A stretch of DNA of 52,208 nt from Purshia tridentata. Its lineage: Eukaryota > Streptophyta > Magnoliopsida > Rosales > Rosaceae. How positions within the stretch are numbered: the first letter of the stretch is position 1; each line of letters begins with the position of its first letter. The notes beneath the pieces are model-generated. The model saw only the letters and a program-made list of their open reading frames with translations. It was not told where the DNA came from and searched no databases. The translations under genes and the position numbers were made by a program. The DNA is taken from positions 1-52,208 of the forward strand of contig QANT01005390.1 of assembly GCA_003254885.1 (NCBI GenBank). Reading direction: 5' to 3'. This document shows, one piece after another, positions 28,912 through 41,325 of the stretch.

Positions 28912-31144
28912 ATGGGATCTAATAAGCAGTCCGTTGGTTTTCTAGATACTTTAAAAATGGAGAGGGTTAGGACAATTTTTACCCATACATATCCTTATCC
29001 TCATGAGCATTCACGACATGCCATAATTGCTGTTGTTGTGGGTTGCCTGTTTTTTATCTCGTCCGACAACATCAATACTCTTGTAGAGAAGTTAGACAAC
29101 AATATTAAATGGTGGTCTATGTATGCCTGTTTGCTGGGATTCTTCTATTTCTTTTCATCTCCATTTATAGGGAAGACTATCAAACCAAGCTATTCAAATT
29201 TCAGTCGGTGGTAAGTACATTGTATGAATCCTATGCCAGTTGCTTTTGTACTTTGTACTATTTCTCATTTACACACATGTAGTATATGTATGAAACTCAA
29301 TCTAGATAAGTACACGGAAGCATAAAGAACTAATAGGAGTTTTAACTCTGTGGATTACTTTTGTAGGTATATAGTCTGGATTTTAGTGGCAGCTGTCTAT
29401 CACCTTCCTAGTTTTCAATCAATGGGAGTTGATATGAGGATGAATCTGTCTTTGGGTTTTAATGTATATGTCACTTCTGTTCTGTTTCTTCTTTTCTTCC
29501 ACATTCTATTTCTTGGCCTTTGGTACATTGGTCTTGTGTCACGTGTGGCTGGAAAGAGGCCAGCGATATCAACCATTCTTCAAAACTGTGCTGTAAGTTA
29601 TAACATTTTTTGTAACTCCATATCACCAGTTTTTGTATGTACTTGCAATGTAGTAGAGAAGAAACTTAAATGCTCCTGCATCAACATATTAGCTCTGGAT
29701 ATTGTTTTCATGCAATTTTTCTTCATGTAGGTTTTCAGTATAGCCTGCTGCGTATTTTATAGTCATTGTGGAAACCGTGCTATTTTGAGAGAGAGACCAC
29801 TGGAACGAAGAAACTCATGGTTTTCTTTCTGGAAGAAAGATGAGAGAAATACATGGCTTTCAAAGTTCCTCCGAATGAATGAGTTGAAAGATCAGGTCTG
29901 CTCATCCTGGTTTGCTCCAGTTGGGTCTGCAAGTGATTATCCACTTTTGTCCAAGTGGGTCATTTATGGTGAGGTACAGGTCGAACAACAAAAAAGGAAA
30001 TTTTTTTTTACCTCGTTTTTTGTAACTTTGTTATATTATAATTAACATTTTATTTTATTTTTATGTTTTCATTTTTCAGTTGGCATGCAATGGTTCATGT
30101 GCTGGTTCATCGGATGAAATCTCCCCATTATACTCATTATGGGCTACATTCATAGGCCTCTATATTGCTAATTATGTAGTGGAAAGGTCAACAGGGTGAG
30201 TGGTAAATTGTAACATGGTTCCTGTAATGTTAAACTATAACTGATTTTTGTCTCTTGTAATGAATGATATCTTTTCTGGGTTCACTTTCTTTGTCGGAAG
30301 TTTGGTTTATAATTCCATTATATTCCATGGTTTGTTCTATAATTGATATAATTGGATTCCAGTTGTTGATAGGATCTAATGGACTTTTTTTTAAGTTGGT
30401 GTAGATTTTTTTTCCTAATCTTCTAACCATGCTCATATGTGGTTCCTCAACATGTGATTGCAAGGATCAAAGTGTAAAACTCTAAGCATGATGAGCTGGA
30501 GCGGAACTAATTACATAATCTTATGTCACTAATTACTTCTATTATCATGTCTATTTCATTGTAAAACAACTTAAAAATTTAAGTAATGGAGAACAATTCT
30601 CTGTTATTTATTCCATAACCACTTATCCATTTTCCTTCATGTAGTGTGTGGCACTTATCTTGGAGGGGTAACCACATGTGGGGAAGTGAAATTTCTCATT
30701 AAGTGAACATATAAGTGACCCTAGTGGGACAGTGGATATTAGATTTTTGTTGTTTTGACTACGTGGACTGTTGCTGAAAGGTCTTAGTGGAATTTTGCAT
30801 GTATAGTTTGATGAGTTATTTTGCAAGTGTAATTATTTTTTGAAAAACCTACCTACAGAAAAGTTGCAGCTAGGCTCTGATTACATAGGGAGTATTCTTT
30901 TCACAATGCAGGAAAAGATGTATCAATCATATTTCTGCTTACGGTTGGTTATCTGATTGATTATGGCCTTGTGCCGTTTCAATTCTCATTATAATTACCT
31001 CATGTTTCATTTGTTTCTCAAATGAACAGGTGGGCTCTTACTCACCCTCTGTCTGTTGAAGAATATGAGAAGTCGAAGAACAAGCAAATGAAGCCTGATT
31101 TTTTGGATATGGTTCCTTGGTATTCAGGGTAAAGGCTCTCTCTC

Positions 31145-31182
<38 letters not shown>

Positions 31183-33693
31183 CCCTCCCCCTCTCCCTTC
31201 CCGTTCCGTTTGCTGATGGCTATATGTTGCAGGACATCAGCTGATTTATTCAAGACTGTGTTTGACCTTCTGGTATCAGTAACTGTCTTTGTTGGCCGCT
31301 TTGACATGCGTATGATGCAGGTAGTTTCATATTGTGTAGAGTATTTTGTTTTCTTATATAAAGTAGATGTGTAATTTATTCATTTTAATGTACTTTTGCA
31401 TAATTTTTATTTTTTATTTTTTTTTGTTAGTAACTTAAATTATATTTCCAATTGAGTGTAGAGTATTTTGTTTTCTTATATAAAGTAGATTTGTAATTTA
31501 TTCATTTTAATGTACTTTTGCATAATTTTTATTTTTTATTTTTTTGTGTTAGTAACTTAAATTATATTTCCAATTGCTTTGGGAATATACTCTCAAAATT
31601 TTTAGCACCTGTTTACACTTGAAAAATTTGGCTTCTTAAAAGCTATATGGTAGCATTCAAGAATATATTTATTTATCTATTTTTCAAAGAATCTATGTGT
31701 AGTTCTTTTATTTTATTTTTATGTTTTTGTGACTTGTCTCATTAATTTCACAACATATAACATTGATAATAGTTGTGTAAATAGTTGGAAATTTCTTGTT
31801 GACAGTACTGTCTCTATAGTATCGTAGTTGCTTTATAAGTTTGTTTAATAAATCAGAAGGAAGGAGCTGTATGTTTTAGTATATTATGATCATCAACCAT
31901 ATATTGTCCTTTCAAAAATCATCCCTTCATGTGAAATAATTTTCTGGGGCTTGGTAGTGTAATAAGTAATAACTCTAGTCTTCTCTCAACTTACTGACAG
32001 ATACATTTATCTCCTCTATTTCTGATGAGCTCCATTTTTGTGTTCAAATATTTATTTTTTCATAAAAGTTCTGTAGTCTAAATAAGGGCAGTGATGTAAT
32101 GACATGTATGTTTCCCTCTCAAATCATTAGGCAGCAATGACCAAGGTCCATGATGGAGCTCAACAAGGGGATCTTTTATATGATGATTTTGTTGAGAAGG
32201 ATGATCTATGGTTTGACTTCATGGCTGATACTGGTGATGGTGGAAACTCATCTTATTCCGTGGCCCGACTCCTTGCTCAGCCTTCCGTTGATATCTACAG
32301 GGATGATTCTGTGCTTAACCTTCCGCGGGGAGACTTACTGCTTATTGGAGGGGATCTGGCGTAAGTTCACAACTATTATTTATGTTTAAAAATATGGCAT
32401 GAGGGATCAATTATTATCTAGATATTTGTTTCCTGGTAAATTATAAGGTAAAATTATTCCATGTAATTTCTTCTGTGGTTTAAATGATTTTGACCCAAAA
32501 TTAGTTCATCAACATTGAAGTCTTGACATTGCATAAAACCAAATAAACTAATTGTAAAGTTTGAATTCAAAAGTGAATTTCTGTTTCAACACTTTGGGTG
32601 AAGTTCACACTTTAAGATTAATAACATTGCAACTTTTGTTTAATTGGCATTTTTTTTTGGCTGCGTTTGACTGCCATTAAGTGATAGTGATTGCATAGAG
32701 GTGGGTTTGTTTTTTTTGGGTCAAGACTTTTTGGAGGAAATAGTTGTTTCCAAGGTTAAGCATGACAAGGAACTGTGTTTTCTAGAAGGTAGAACTAGTA
32801 TTCAGTAACGTAACATCGCGATTGAGTACTTAATTAGAACAATAATCGATTGGATATTCCTTTAGTAAATGTTAGTAGAGTTTCCTGAATTATGGAAACT
32901 CATGTTTTAGTTGGGACGTGTGAATTTCATCAAAACCTTCATTAAGTGCTGTGAGTCTGTGACTAAATCACCACCACAAATATTGCTATTTCCAGTTTTT
33001 CTCTCACTGCTGTCTGCACCATTAGTTTCCCTGCCCTGCTCCCACATTGAATTTCCTTTGCCACCATTTTCTCTGCTTACTCCATATCTTGGATCAATTG
33101 AGCATTGGTTAGCTTCTCAATTAGTGTTTGCTACTTTATCCCTTTACTTATTGAGAGCAACTCCATAACAGCTTCATGTTTGGGCGAATCCATTTTAACC
33201 TCGGTTAAGAATGTGCCAATCATCTCAGTGCACTTAAAAGATCACCCTTTTGAAGTTTCTAATATATGCAGTTTTTGTTATTATTTTCATCCCTGTTTTC
33301 AATATTTCTTTGAGTGCATATGCCTGTGATGTTTCTTTTGGACCGCTCTTGTTTCTCAAGAGCACCTCAACCTCTAATGATGTCCCCATCATTTATTTGG
33401 TTAGGCATTTTTAATACACATACATATCTGACAATGTATTTTATCTTCTAAAATATCTACTAATCTGTGTAATTTGATTTGTCATGATTCTGGCTTAGGT
33501 ATCCTAATCCATCAGCTTTCACTTATGAAAGGCGTCTATTTTGTCCTTTTGAGTATGCTCTTCAGCCCCCTTCATGGTCTAAACGAGAGCATATAGCTGT
33601 AGATAAGCCTGAGCTACCCTGTGGTGTCTCTGAACTGAAGCAATATGATGGGCCTCAGTGCTTTGTCATCCCTGGAAACCATGGTTGGCCTTA

Positions 33694-33773
<80 letters not shown>

Positions 33774-36707
33774 CCTCCCTCCCTCCCTCCCTCAACAACG
33801 AAAAGAGAAAATTCCATAAAAGCTAGAATGTTTTATGGTGTAGTAACTACTGTTTTTTCTTTTTGGTATTACAGATTGGTTTGATGGACTTCATACCTTC
33901 ATGAGGTATATATGTCATAAGAGTTGGTTGGGTGGGTGGTTGATGCCTCAAAAGAAGAGTTATTTTGCTCTGCAACTCCCTAAAAGATGGTGGGTGTTTG
34001 GTCTTGACCTGGCACTGCACGGTGATATTGATGTGTACCAATTCAAATTCTTTTCAGAACTAGTAAAGAACAAGGTATTTCTTAATTTGCTTTTTTGTTG
34101 TTGTTGTTTCTTTGATACGTTTCCCTTAAAATGTTATCCATGGTTTGATTAGTCATACTGCATTTTGAGAGTTGCTTCTTTGTCATTTGCTTTGCTATGC
34201 TTTGAACTTTTTTTAGATACTAATAAGTTGGCCCAGTAGAGTATAAATATCGTATATATCTATTTATGAATGTTCTTATTTCCTAGAATTGAGGGTTTCA
34301 CTGATCTGTTAGAATTTTTACTTGTTTGCTTATTTCTGATTTTCCAAGTTCCACAAATTTTCAGATTGAAGTTAATATTCTCATCTCCTCATGTTTATAT
34401 TAGGTCAGAGATGATGACTCTGTAATTATAATGACACATGAACCAAACTGGCTTCTTGATTGGTACTGGAATGATGTTTCTGGAAAGAATATTGCACACC
34501 TGATATGCGATTATCTAAAAGGAAGGTGTAAGCTTCGAGTGGCTGGAGATTTGCATCATTATATGCGTCATTCATTTGTAAAAACGGAGGACCCAGTTCA
34601 TGTGCAACATTTAATTGTAAATGGTTGTGGTGGGGCTTTTCTACATCCCACACATGTCTTTAGTAATTTTAAGAAATTATATGGAACTTCTTATGAGAGC
34701 AAGGCTGCTTATCCTTCATTTGAAGATTCCAGCAGGGTAAGTTTTGGTTTTTAAGTGTTGTAATTTTATTGTCTGTCTGTTTCTCAGTCTGCCAATACCA
34801 AAAACACATTTTTTAAATTTATTTCAGTGCTAATGAGTTTTGTTTTTTGCTTATATGCAGATTGCTTTAGGAAATATTTTAAAGTTTCGAAAGAAGAATT
34901 GGCAATTCGATTTTATTGGTGGCATTATATACTTTGTATTGGTCTTTTCTATGTTCCCACAGGTGAGTCTTTTATTGATTCTGTGTAATTACTTTTTAAG
35001 CGACCCAGTTTGCAGCTTGGTTCTTGAAAAATTGGGATATCTTTCCTTGTCTCTGGAATTAAAATAACTTGTACCTTAACCAATCTTTGATATTTTAGTC
35101 CTTTTGCTTCCTTGGTAGAGCTTGCAAAATCATTTCATCTTTGCTTACCTAGTGATGCAATCATTACTTTGTTACTGGGAGGTGACATTTTCTTCCCCTT
35201 TCTTTTGTAGTGTAAGCTTGATCATATCTTGCAGAAGGATTCATTTTCTGGTCACGTGGGATCTTTCTTTGGAACAGTGTGGATTGCTTTTGTATACATG
35301 CTGGAACACTCTTATGTATCTTTAGCAGGTGCTGTGCTGTTGCTAATTGTGGCAATTACATTTGTCCCCTCCAAAGTGTCTCGGAAGAAACGGGTCATGA
35401 TTGGGGTTCTTCATGTGTCTGCACACCTGGCTGCAGCTCTAATTCTTATGTTGCTTTTGGAACTGGGTGTTGAGATGTGTGTCCAGCATAAACTACTCGG
35501 AACTTCAGGTGAGCTTTTTTTTAATCTGTTATGGTTTGATGCTGTGGGCTGTTTTATTTGTTCATTTGATCATTTTTATTGTCGGATAATTCAATCAGTT
35601 TTTCTTTCTGTTGAGAATCACCTAAAAAATATTGCCTATGAAATCAATACAGTTTGTATGATGGTGTAAGCAGATTTAGTATAATTCTAGGCTTCATGCA
35701 GCTCTAGATAAGAAAAGATATATGTGCACTATTGAATTATCATGTTCGTCATCATCATTCATCAAGCATGTAATGCAATGTGATTTTTCTACCTTATTCA
35801 ATGATGGGTTTTGAATAAAATGCTACTGGTAGGGAAAAAAGGTATGCGAGTTATGTCAATTGGATATTGTATGTTGTATAATGATGAAAATTTTAATTCT
35901 CAGGCTATCACACTTTATATCAGTGGTACCGATCAGTGGAGAGTGAGCACTTTCCAGATCCAACTGGCCTTCGAGCTCGTGTAGAACAATGGACTTTTGG
36001 CCTTTATCCAGCATGCATCAAGTATTTTATGTCAGCATTTGATGTTCCAGAGGTATATAAAGCTCTTTACACACTTAATATTCTTCTTCTTTTTTAGATT
36101 TTGACCATGACGAAATATTATCAGGTTATGGCTGTCACCCGCAACAATATATGCAAGAATGGGATGGAATCACTATCTAGAGGGGGTGCTGTTATATATT
36201 ATGCTTCTGTCTTCCTTTATTTCTGGGTCTTCTCAACTCCGGTGGTTTCTTTGGTGTTTGGAAGCTACTTATATCTCTGCATTAATTGGCTTCACATACA
36301 CTTTGATGAAGCCTTCTCATCCCTCCGAATCGCTAATTACAAGTCATTCACTCGATTCCACATCACTGGTGATGGTGATCTGGAAGTTTACACTCTTGCA
36401 GTTGATAAGGTAAGAAAGCAATGCAGGTTCACTTTCTCCGATGATATATTTGGGAACTTTGAGTTTCAGAGGAGTTACATATAATTAAAACATGCAGGTC
36501 CCAAAAGAATGGAAGCTGGACCCTGGTTGGGAGAGGGAGCCGAAACAGCCACATCAAATGAGCCACCTCAGAAAGTTTCCCAGCAAATGGAGTGCAGCTG
36601 TTGCTCAACAGGACCCACTAAATACTGTTAAGATTGTTGATCACTTTGTTATTCGACAAACAGAAAAAACTGATATTCGAGGAAGTGACGGGTCAGCCAT
36701 AAGCTGA
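28912..36707 (+). CDS. multi-pass membrane calcineurin-like metallophosphoesterase, 15 coding exons
   Basis: Coding exons are 28912-29210, 29367-29592, 29731-29973, 30080-30195, 31030-31128, 31233-31320, 32131-32360, 33499-33683, 33875-34074, 34404-34736, 34861-34962, 35211-35508, 35904-36052, 36125-36409 and 36498-36707, joining in phase to 1020 aa. Several hydrophobic segments in the first 260 residues precede a metallophosphoesterase domain (about 380-650) with D390-T-G-D393-G, GDLAYPN (Asp432), GNHDW (493-497), MTHEPNW (His574) and GDLHHY (Asp611, His613). At least five further membrane spans follow, then a hydrophilic tail. The whole resembles the uncharacterised plant calcineurin-like phosphoesterases of the Arabidopsis At4g23000 kind. 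Substrate and membrane are unknown. The ATG at 28912 opens the first conserved block. The gene is convergent with the sulfotransferase gene. Confidence 0.9.
31135..31200. repeat. (CT)n microsatellite filling intron 5 of the phosphoesterase gene
   Basis: A (CT)n run interrupted once by 'ca', followed by a C-rich tail, begins a few bases after the donor at 31129. It makes up most of a 104-bp intron (31129-31232) and forms an extreme polypyrimidine tract. Confidence 0.85.
31331..31576. repeat. 122-bp tandem duplication in phosphoesterase intron 6
   Basis: Copies at about 31331-31454 and 31451-31576, both running from 'attg(a)gtgtagagtattttg' to 'atatttccaattg', differ at only a few positions, mainly in T-run length. 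They are intronic with no coding effect. Confidence 0.85.
33697..33794. repeat. long (CT)n/(CCCT)n microsatellite in phosphoesterase intron 8
   Basis: About 33 CT units (about 33699-33764) pass into CCCT-type units. The tract begins roughly 15 bases after the splice donor that splits the GNHD codon. It is likely to be length-polymorphic. Confidence 0.9.
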
Positions 36708-37210
36708 TCTGGGCTTGCTCTATTTGTACATTAGTGTAGTTCCCTTTGTTTAGGTAGCAATGAAAGAAAAGTAAGAAAGAAAAGAAAATCACAAGTATTT
36801 TTGTTTGTCAAAATGTTTTACCTTGATTTTTTTTAATTGCCATATTTGTACAGCAAATTGGGAATACGCATTGGTCCCAAATTGAAACATGCCTACTTGT
36901 CAGCAATGCCTCTGTTTAGATTGTGGGGTTCCTAAGGTTGAGGCCTAGTACAGTTGGTAGTTATAACTTATATCATTGATCTAAAAATGAATTTGAAGTT
37001 AAAATTTTTCTACCCAATGTGCTGTAGAGGCCAAGAACCGAAAAGAATTGCATTTATGCGATCCAAACAATCAAATATAATAAATTTGCAAAATTTCTTT
37101 TCTGCTAACAGTCGATTTAAAAGAACAAATGAATGAACAAAATGCAAGACACTAGTTGTGAAAAAAGTGAAGTGGTTTATATACATCTCTCTGATTGTGA
37201 TTAATGACTG
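36708..37210. other. intergenic region between convergent genes
   Basis: This 503-bp region is shared by the 3' ends of the phosphoesterase (+) and sulfotransferase (-) genes. It is AT-rich and holds presumed 3' UTRs. I see no gene. Confidence 0.5.
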
Positions 37211-39442
37211 TCAAAGTAAAGCTGAGGACGACGGCATTTGATAGTCAGCGTAGAGGAAACTCTCGTATGATGTCCCTTGCAGCGTTTTCTCGACATCTTC
37301 CCAGTTGTCAACTTGGTCTGATAAGGGTGTCGTATGGATCTTAATCTGACGGCTCGTGAGCTCTCTGTAAGGCAACCTAAGGAATTCTTGAACCTCATTA
37401 AGTTTCTGCATGGCAAAAAGTTTATGATTAATTAGTTAATAACTCTGTTGAAAAAAGACGAATTAATTAATCAGTTATTCTCGGTACTTACAGTGCGGTT
37501 GGTGATAACGTCCTCATAATAAACAACAATATGGCGAGTGGTCTTGAAATATTTAATAGCTTTGGAAGCTGTGTCCTCATCTTGCTTCAGGTCTGGAATT
37601 AGTAATGTGGCATTAAGCTTGGGCTTATATTTAGCAAGTATTTGAGCCTGCAATTAATTAATTGTTAGGACTTATTATGACTGTGTATGAGAGTGAGTGA
37701 GACTACATCAGAGACAGAGTCTGAGAGATTAACCTCCAATGGAGAATGGACATGAGCCTTGTGGGTCCCATTGAGTTGCTTAGCATCTCTATCGTAGGAG
37801 TTTGCAAGCACAGAGATCATTCTGCGGAGCAAGTTTCTTCTGAAGAGGAATATTGCAGACACTCCTATTTTCTTGAAGTACTTCACTATCTCTTCATGAT
37901 GCTCCATCAGACCCTGCACCAACATATTAATTTATTTATCATCTTAAATAAAAAGCAATAAAGATGGTGAATATGATTGATTACAAGTATGATTGACAGC
38001 TTGTGCAAAGCAAAAATGCTACATAGTGGATACCAGCTATATATTCGGCTTTACATGGATGATAGCAGAAGCTAAAAGAAAAAAAATTATGATCTAATAA
38101 TAAAAAGTATGTGAATACTAGCCGGATAGATATATAGCAATTATCAAAAGTTAAAACTAATTACCTGATTAAGCATCCATTTGAATCCAACAGCAGCAGA
38201 ACACTCATTCTTGGAAGCACTACTAAACCAGTCAAGATTATATACTTTATCCATGTTCTTCAAAATTGAAGAGATATTAACCCTCCTATCTTTGATGGAA
38301 AATATTTCCCCATTTGAACTTACATTAATGTGACTGTTCAATAATGTCTCAAACCATCCACTCCCGGATCTCTGCATTGACAATATGGCAAAGTACCGGA
38401 CTGGATTGCAGGCACATTCCTTCCTGTAAATGCATCAATAAATTAAACCTTCATTTTTGGCACTTGCAATCAGTAATTGAAACCAAGCATATATATATGT
38501 ACAATTTTACCCAAATTTAATGCAATGACTTGCATGCCGGTACCTTTTAAATGTATTTGGTTTTGGGTAATGCACATAGCTAAGTTCCCATGGCTCAAGA
38601 TCATGAGGAGTAGGACATGATTGGTTGATTTGGTTGTGGTGAATTGCTATGATGTTTAAGAATTTTGTCTTTGTCTGAGTGTTGATTTGCTTCATACAGA
38701 CTAAGCAAATGTAAACCCCACAAACCATTGCAAAGAGTAGTACCACCATCCTCAATATTAATGGAGATTTCTTGGGAGCTTTAATGACAAGTGCATCCTG
38801 TAATTAATTAAGAGTTACCCCACATCATGTTTTTGTTAATGAAGAAAATGCCAACTCTGATAAACAAGAAAACCAACTTGAAATTTCAATGCGGAGACAA
38901 CATAAATAAAACAAAATGCATGATAATTAGTTAAGAAAATGTAAAAATAAAAAAATAGCTGAAGAAATTAACACTATGGATCAGAGATAGTTAACAGCAT
39001 ACTGTGGCTTCCATCTAAGATCCTCCATTAAACTAGAAAATGAAAGAAAGAAGAAAGAAACACTTAAAAGGGTTTTGTGGTGATTCTTCTTCTGTTTGTA
39101 TATATGCATTGAGAAAAATGAGGCGAAAGAAATGGTCAGAGCTTGAAAAGATCAGATGGACAGTCCTATATGCTTGCTATTAGACAGGAGTGTCATAATG
39201 TATACTTGTACAAAGTTAGACATGAACTTAAGTGAAAACTAACTATAGCTATATATTTGCTAATTAATTAACCATAAATCAAAAACTACAATAACTATAA
39301 ATGTCTGAAACCGAAAGACCCACAATAACTATAAGCTTCATTTTTATGATAAAAACAGAGTAAGTTATACTATCAAACAGACCTTGTTGAAGAAACAGAT
39401 TTCTTCATCCACCCTGAGATGAGAAGAAAGATAAATAGGCAT
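37211..39442 (-). CDS. type II membrane P-loop sulfotransferase-like protein, 6 exons
   Basis: Exons in coding order are 39383-39442, 38544-38797, 38165-38423, 37734-37913, 37492-37647 and 37211-37405, encoding 367 aa. A short N-terminal tail (ending KAPKKSP, about residue 32) precedes one membrane anchor (about 35-56), which suggests a Golgi type II topology. SMQRSGSGW (120-128) matches the PAPS 5'-phosphosulfate loop of sulfotransferases. R217 and S225 in RRNLLRRMIS keep the Arg-to-Ser spacing of the 3'-phosphate-binding motif. The protein resembles a small plant family with a NodH-like sulfotransferase fold; the acceptor is unknown. Exon 1 (DEEICFFNK before the splice) was chosen because it joins in phase to exon 2 and resembles what I recall of homologues. 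An alternative ATG at 39026-39028 joins less well. Confidence 0.83.
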
Positions 39443-41325
39443 TGAATCTTCTTCTTCTTCTCTCTCTCTCTCTCTCTCTCCCTATTCAGAGACCCAGTCT
39501 CTCTGTTAAGACTACAGAGGTAGAGTGGGTTGGGACTTGGAGTTGGGAGCAGTGAGGAAAGAGAAGAACAGAAAAGAGAGAGAGGTGTGTGTGGGTGTAC
39601 GTTATATCTTGGGTTTAACCTTTTTTCCTCGTGAAGAACGACGTGATATTAATTACAAGTAGCAGGGTCTTCTCCTTAGCTAGCTTCAAGTTGTAGTCTC
39701 TTATATCTTTTTGGTCTGATCAAGTTGTAGCTCCATATCTCAAATCTCAATAGTTTATTAATTGGTAAGTCCTTATTATATTATATTTGTATAAGTGCGT
39801 TTCACTCCCTTACTCTTATGTGTCAATGGTGGTGGCAGGTCCCAGCACACAAGTCAAGACTTTGGGATGACTCCCATTATCCCATAAGCTACGCAATTAG
39901 AAGTCTTAATTACTATTAGAAGATCGAGAGAGAGGAGAGAGAGAGAGAGAGAGGAGAGAGAACCAAATCCATTGCCGTGTTCTTCTAAAACAAAGACAAC
40001 GTGTAATTCTTGGATCTGCATGTGCTTGTTTATCTTACCGAGTTTAATCTGCTTTGTTAATACTGACAACAACATCGAGTTTTCATTTCATGCATCAACA
40101 GTTTAACACTCATCATCTGACACCATGTTTATAAGGAATAGAAATGAAATCTATGATCTATCGTATCCCCAAAATAAATAAAATTATTATTGTTTTTCAT
40201 GAATTTAGCAAAAATTTAGATACCATGAATGCTGTGAGTCGTGACCCATGAACCTCTGAATCCAAACTGTTAGCTGTCTGAGAGAGTACTGTGTGTGTAT
40301 TTATGCTAGCTACTTGTGCAGAAGAATCATGCAAAACAACAGAAAAAATGCAAAACAATTGATTAAAAATACAATTATTAACTGCAGTATTAATATTTTT
40401 GCTGAGGGCAGAAGGGGGCAAGAGGACCGGCGCCACAGGGATTCGTTGGTCAAAAGCATTTACATGCTGTCAGCTGAAGCCCGAACACACGCAAAAACAC
40501 AAGATCTACTTTTTTTTTTTTTGTTAAGAGAAACGGCGTCGTGCACCCCACTGTTGAATGTCCTTAGCTACTACAAGCTTACAACTTATCGTTTAGTTGA
40601 TTTCAGAGTAATTTACACACTGCTGAGTGACTGCATTTGTTTCTTTCCCATTGACCTCACTCAGGTTCGGAATAGGTCTAAGCACTTGCTCATGGATTCA
40701 TAGTAGGGAGCTTAACTAAAAAGATTAAATGAAATGAAAGAAACAAAGAAAAAGAAAGAACATAGAATAATTTAGGTGGGATCTATCCGGCTCTGATTTA
40801 GTGGCACAGATCAATAAGAAATTCATTTCATTTAGTTACTTCAGTTAAAAAGAGCAATACAATTATCTAGCCAAGCCCCCAATAGACCATCCCAAGGCAA
40901 AGAAACCACAAAGGACTCCAAAGGCTCAGAAATAGAAGATGCTTCTGTTGCCTGTTGTGCTCATCTAGTGCAGCCCTTTCGGAAGATGAGTTCACAGCAA
41001 AACAATGTTGTTTCTAGATTAGTGACATGAGGGTGTGTCCATTTACTCCACAACAGGTAGTCCTGAGTCTGGTGAACAAGCCTCTTTCTTTACAAAAATG
41101 AGTCCAAAATAGAACCATGCTACCTGGTAAACACAACAGAAAAACCCACCCTTAATTATCTCTATTCTGAAATGAAGCACCAGAAAATTTATGACTAAAT
41201 TTAGCAACTGATGTTCCGAATTGGAGCTGTTGATTTCAAAGGAACCAAAAAAAGAGGGGTAAAGAAGAAAATATGAAATCCAGAAGCCTTACAAACAAGC
41301 GAGCTTCGGAGTGGTTAATTTGAAA
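39443..41325. other. sulfotransferase promoter and HO2 3' flank
   Basis: Just upstream of the sulfotransferase ATG is a (CT)n run (39459-39481), followed by GA-rich tracts typical of a leader or core promoter (39550-39580 and about 39920-39960). The rest is AT-rich, with a T-run near 40510. The HO2 3' UTR probably ends within 40850-41325. I see no gene. Confidence 0.5.

Noticed and set aside
39026..39028. Minus-strand ATG (MEDLRWKPQ...) as start of the sulfotransferase gene
   Set aside because: Its good donor leaves the wrong phase for exon 2, and only a weak GTTAAC donor would join. The exon at 39383-39442 joins in phase with a GT donor and better matches what I recall of homologues.
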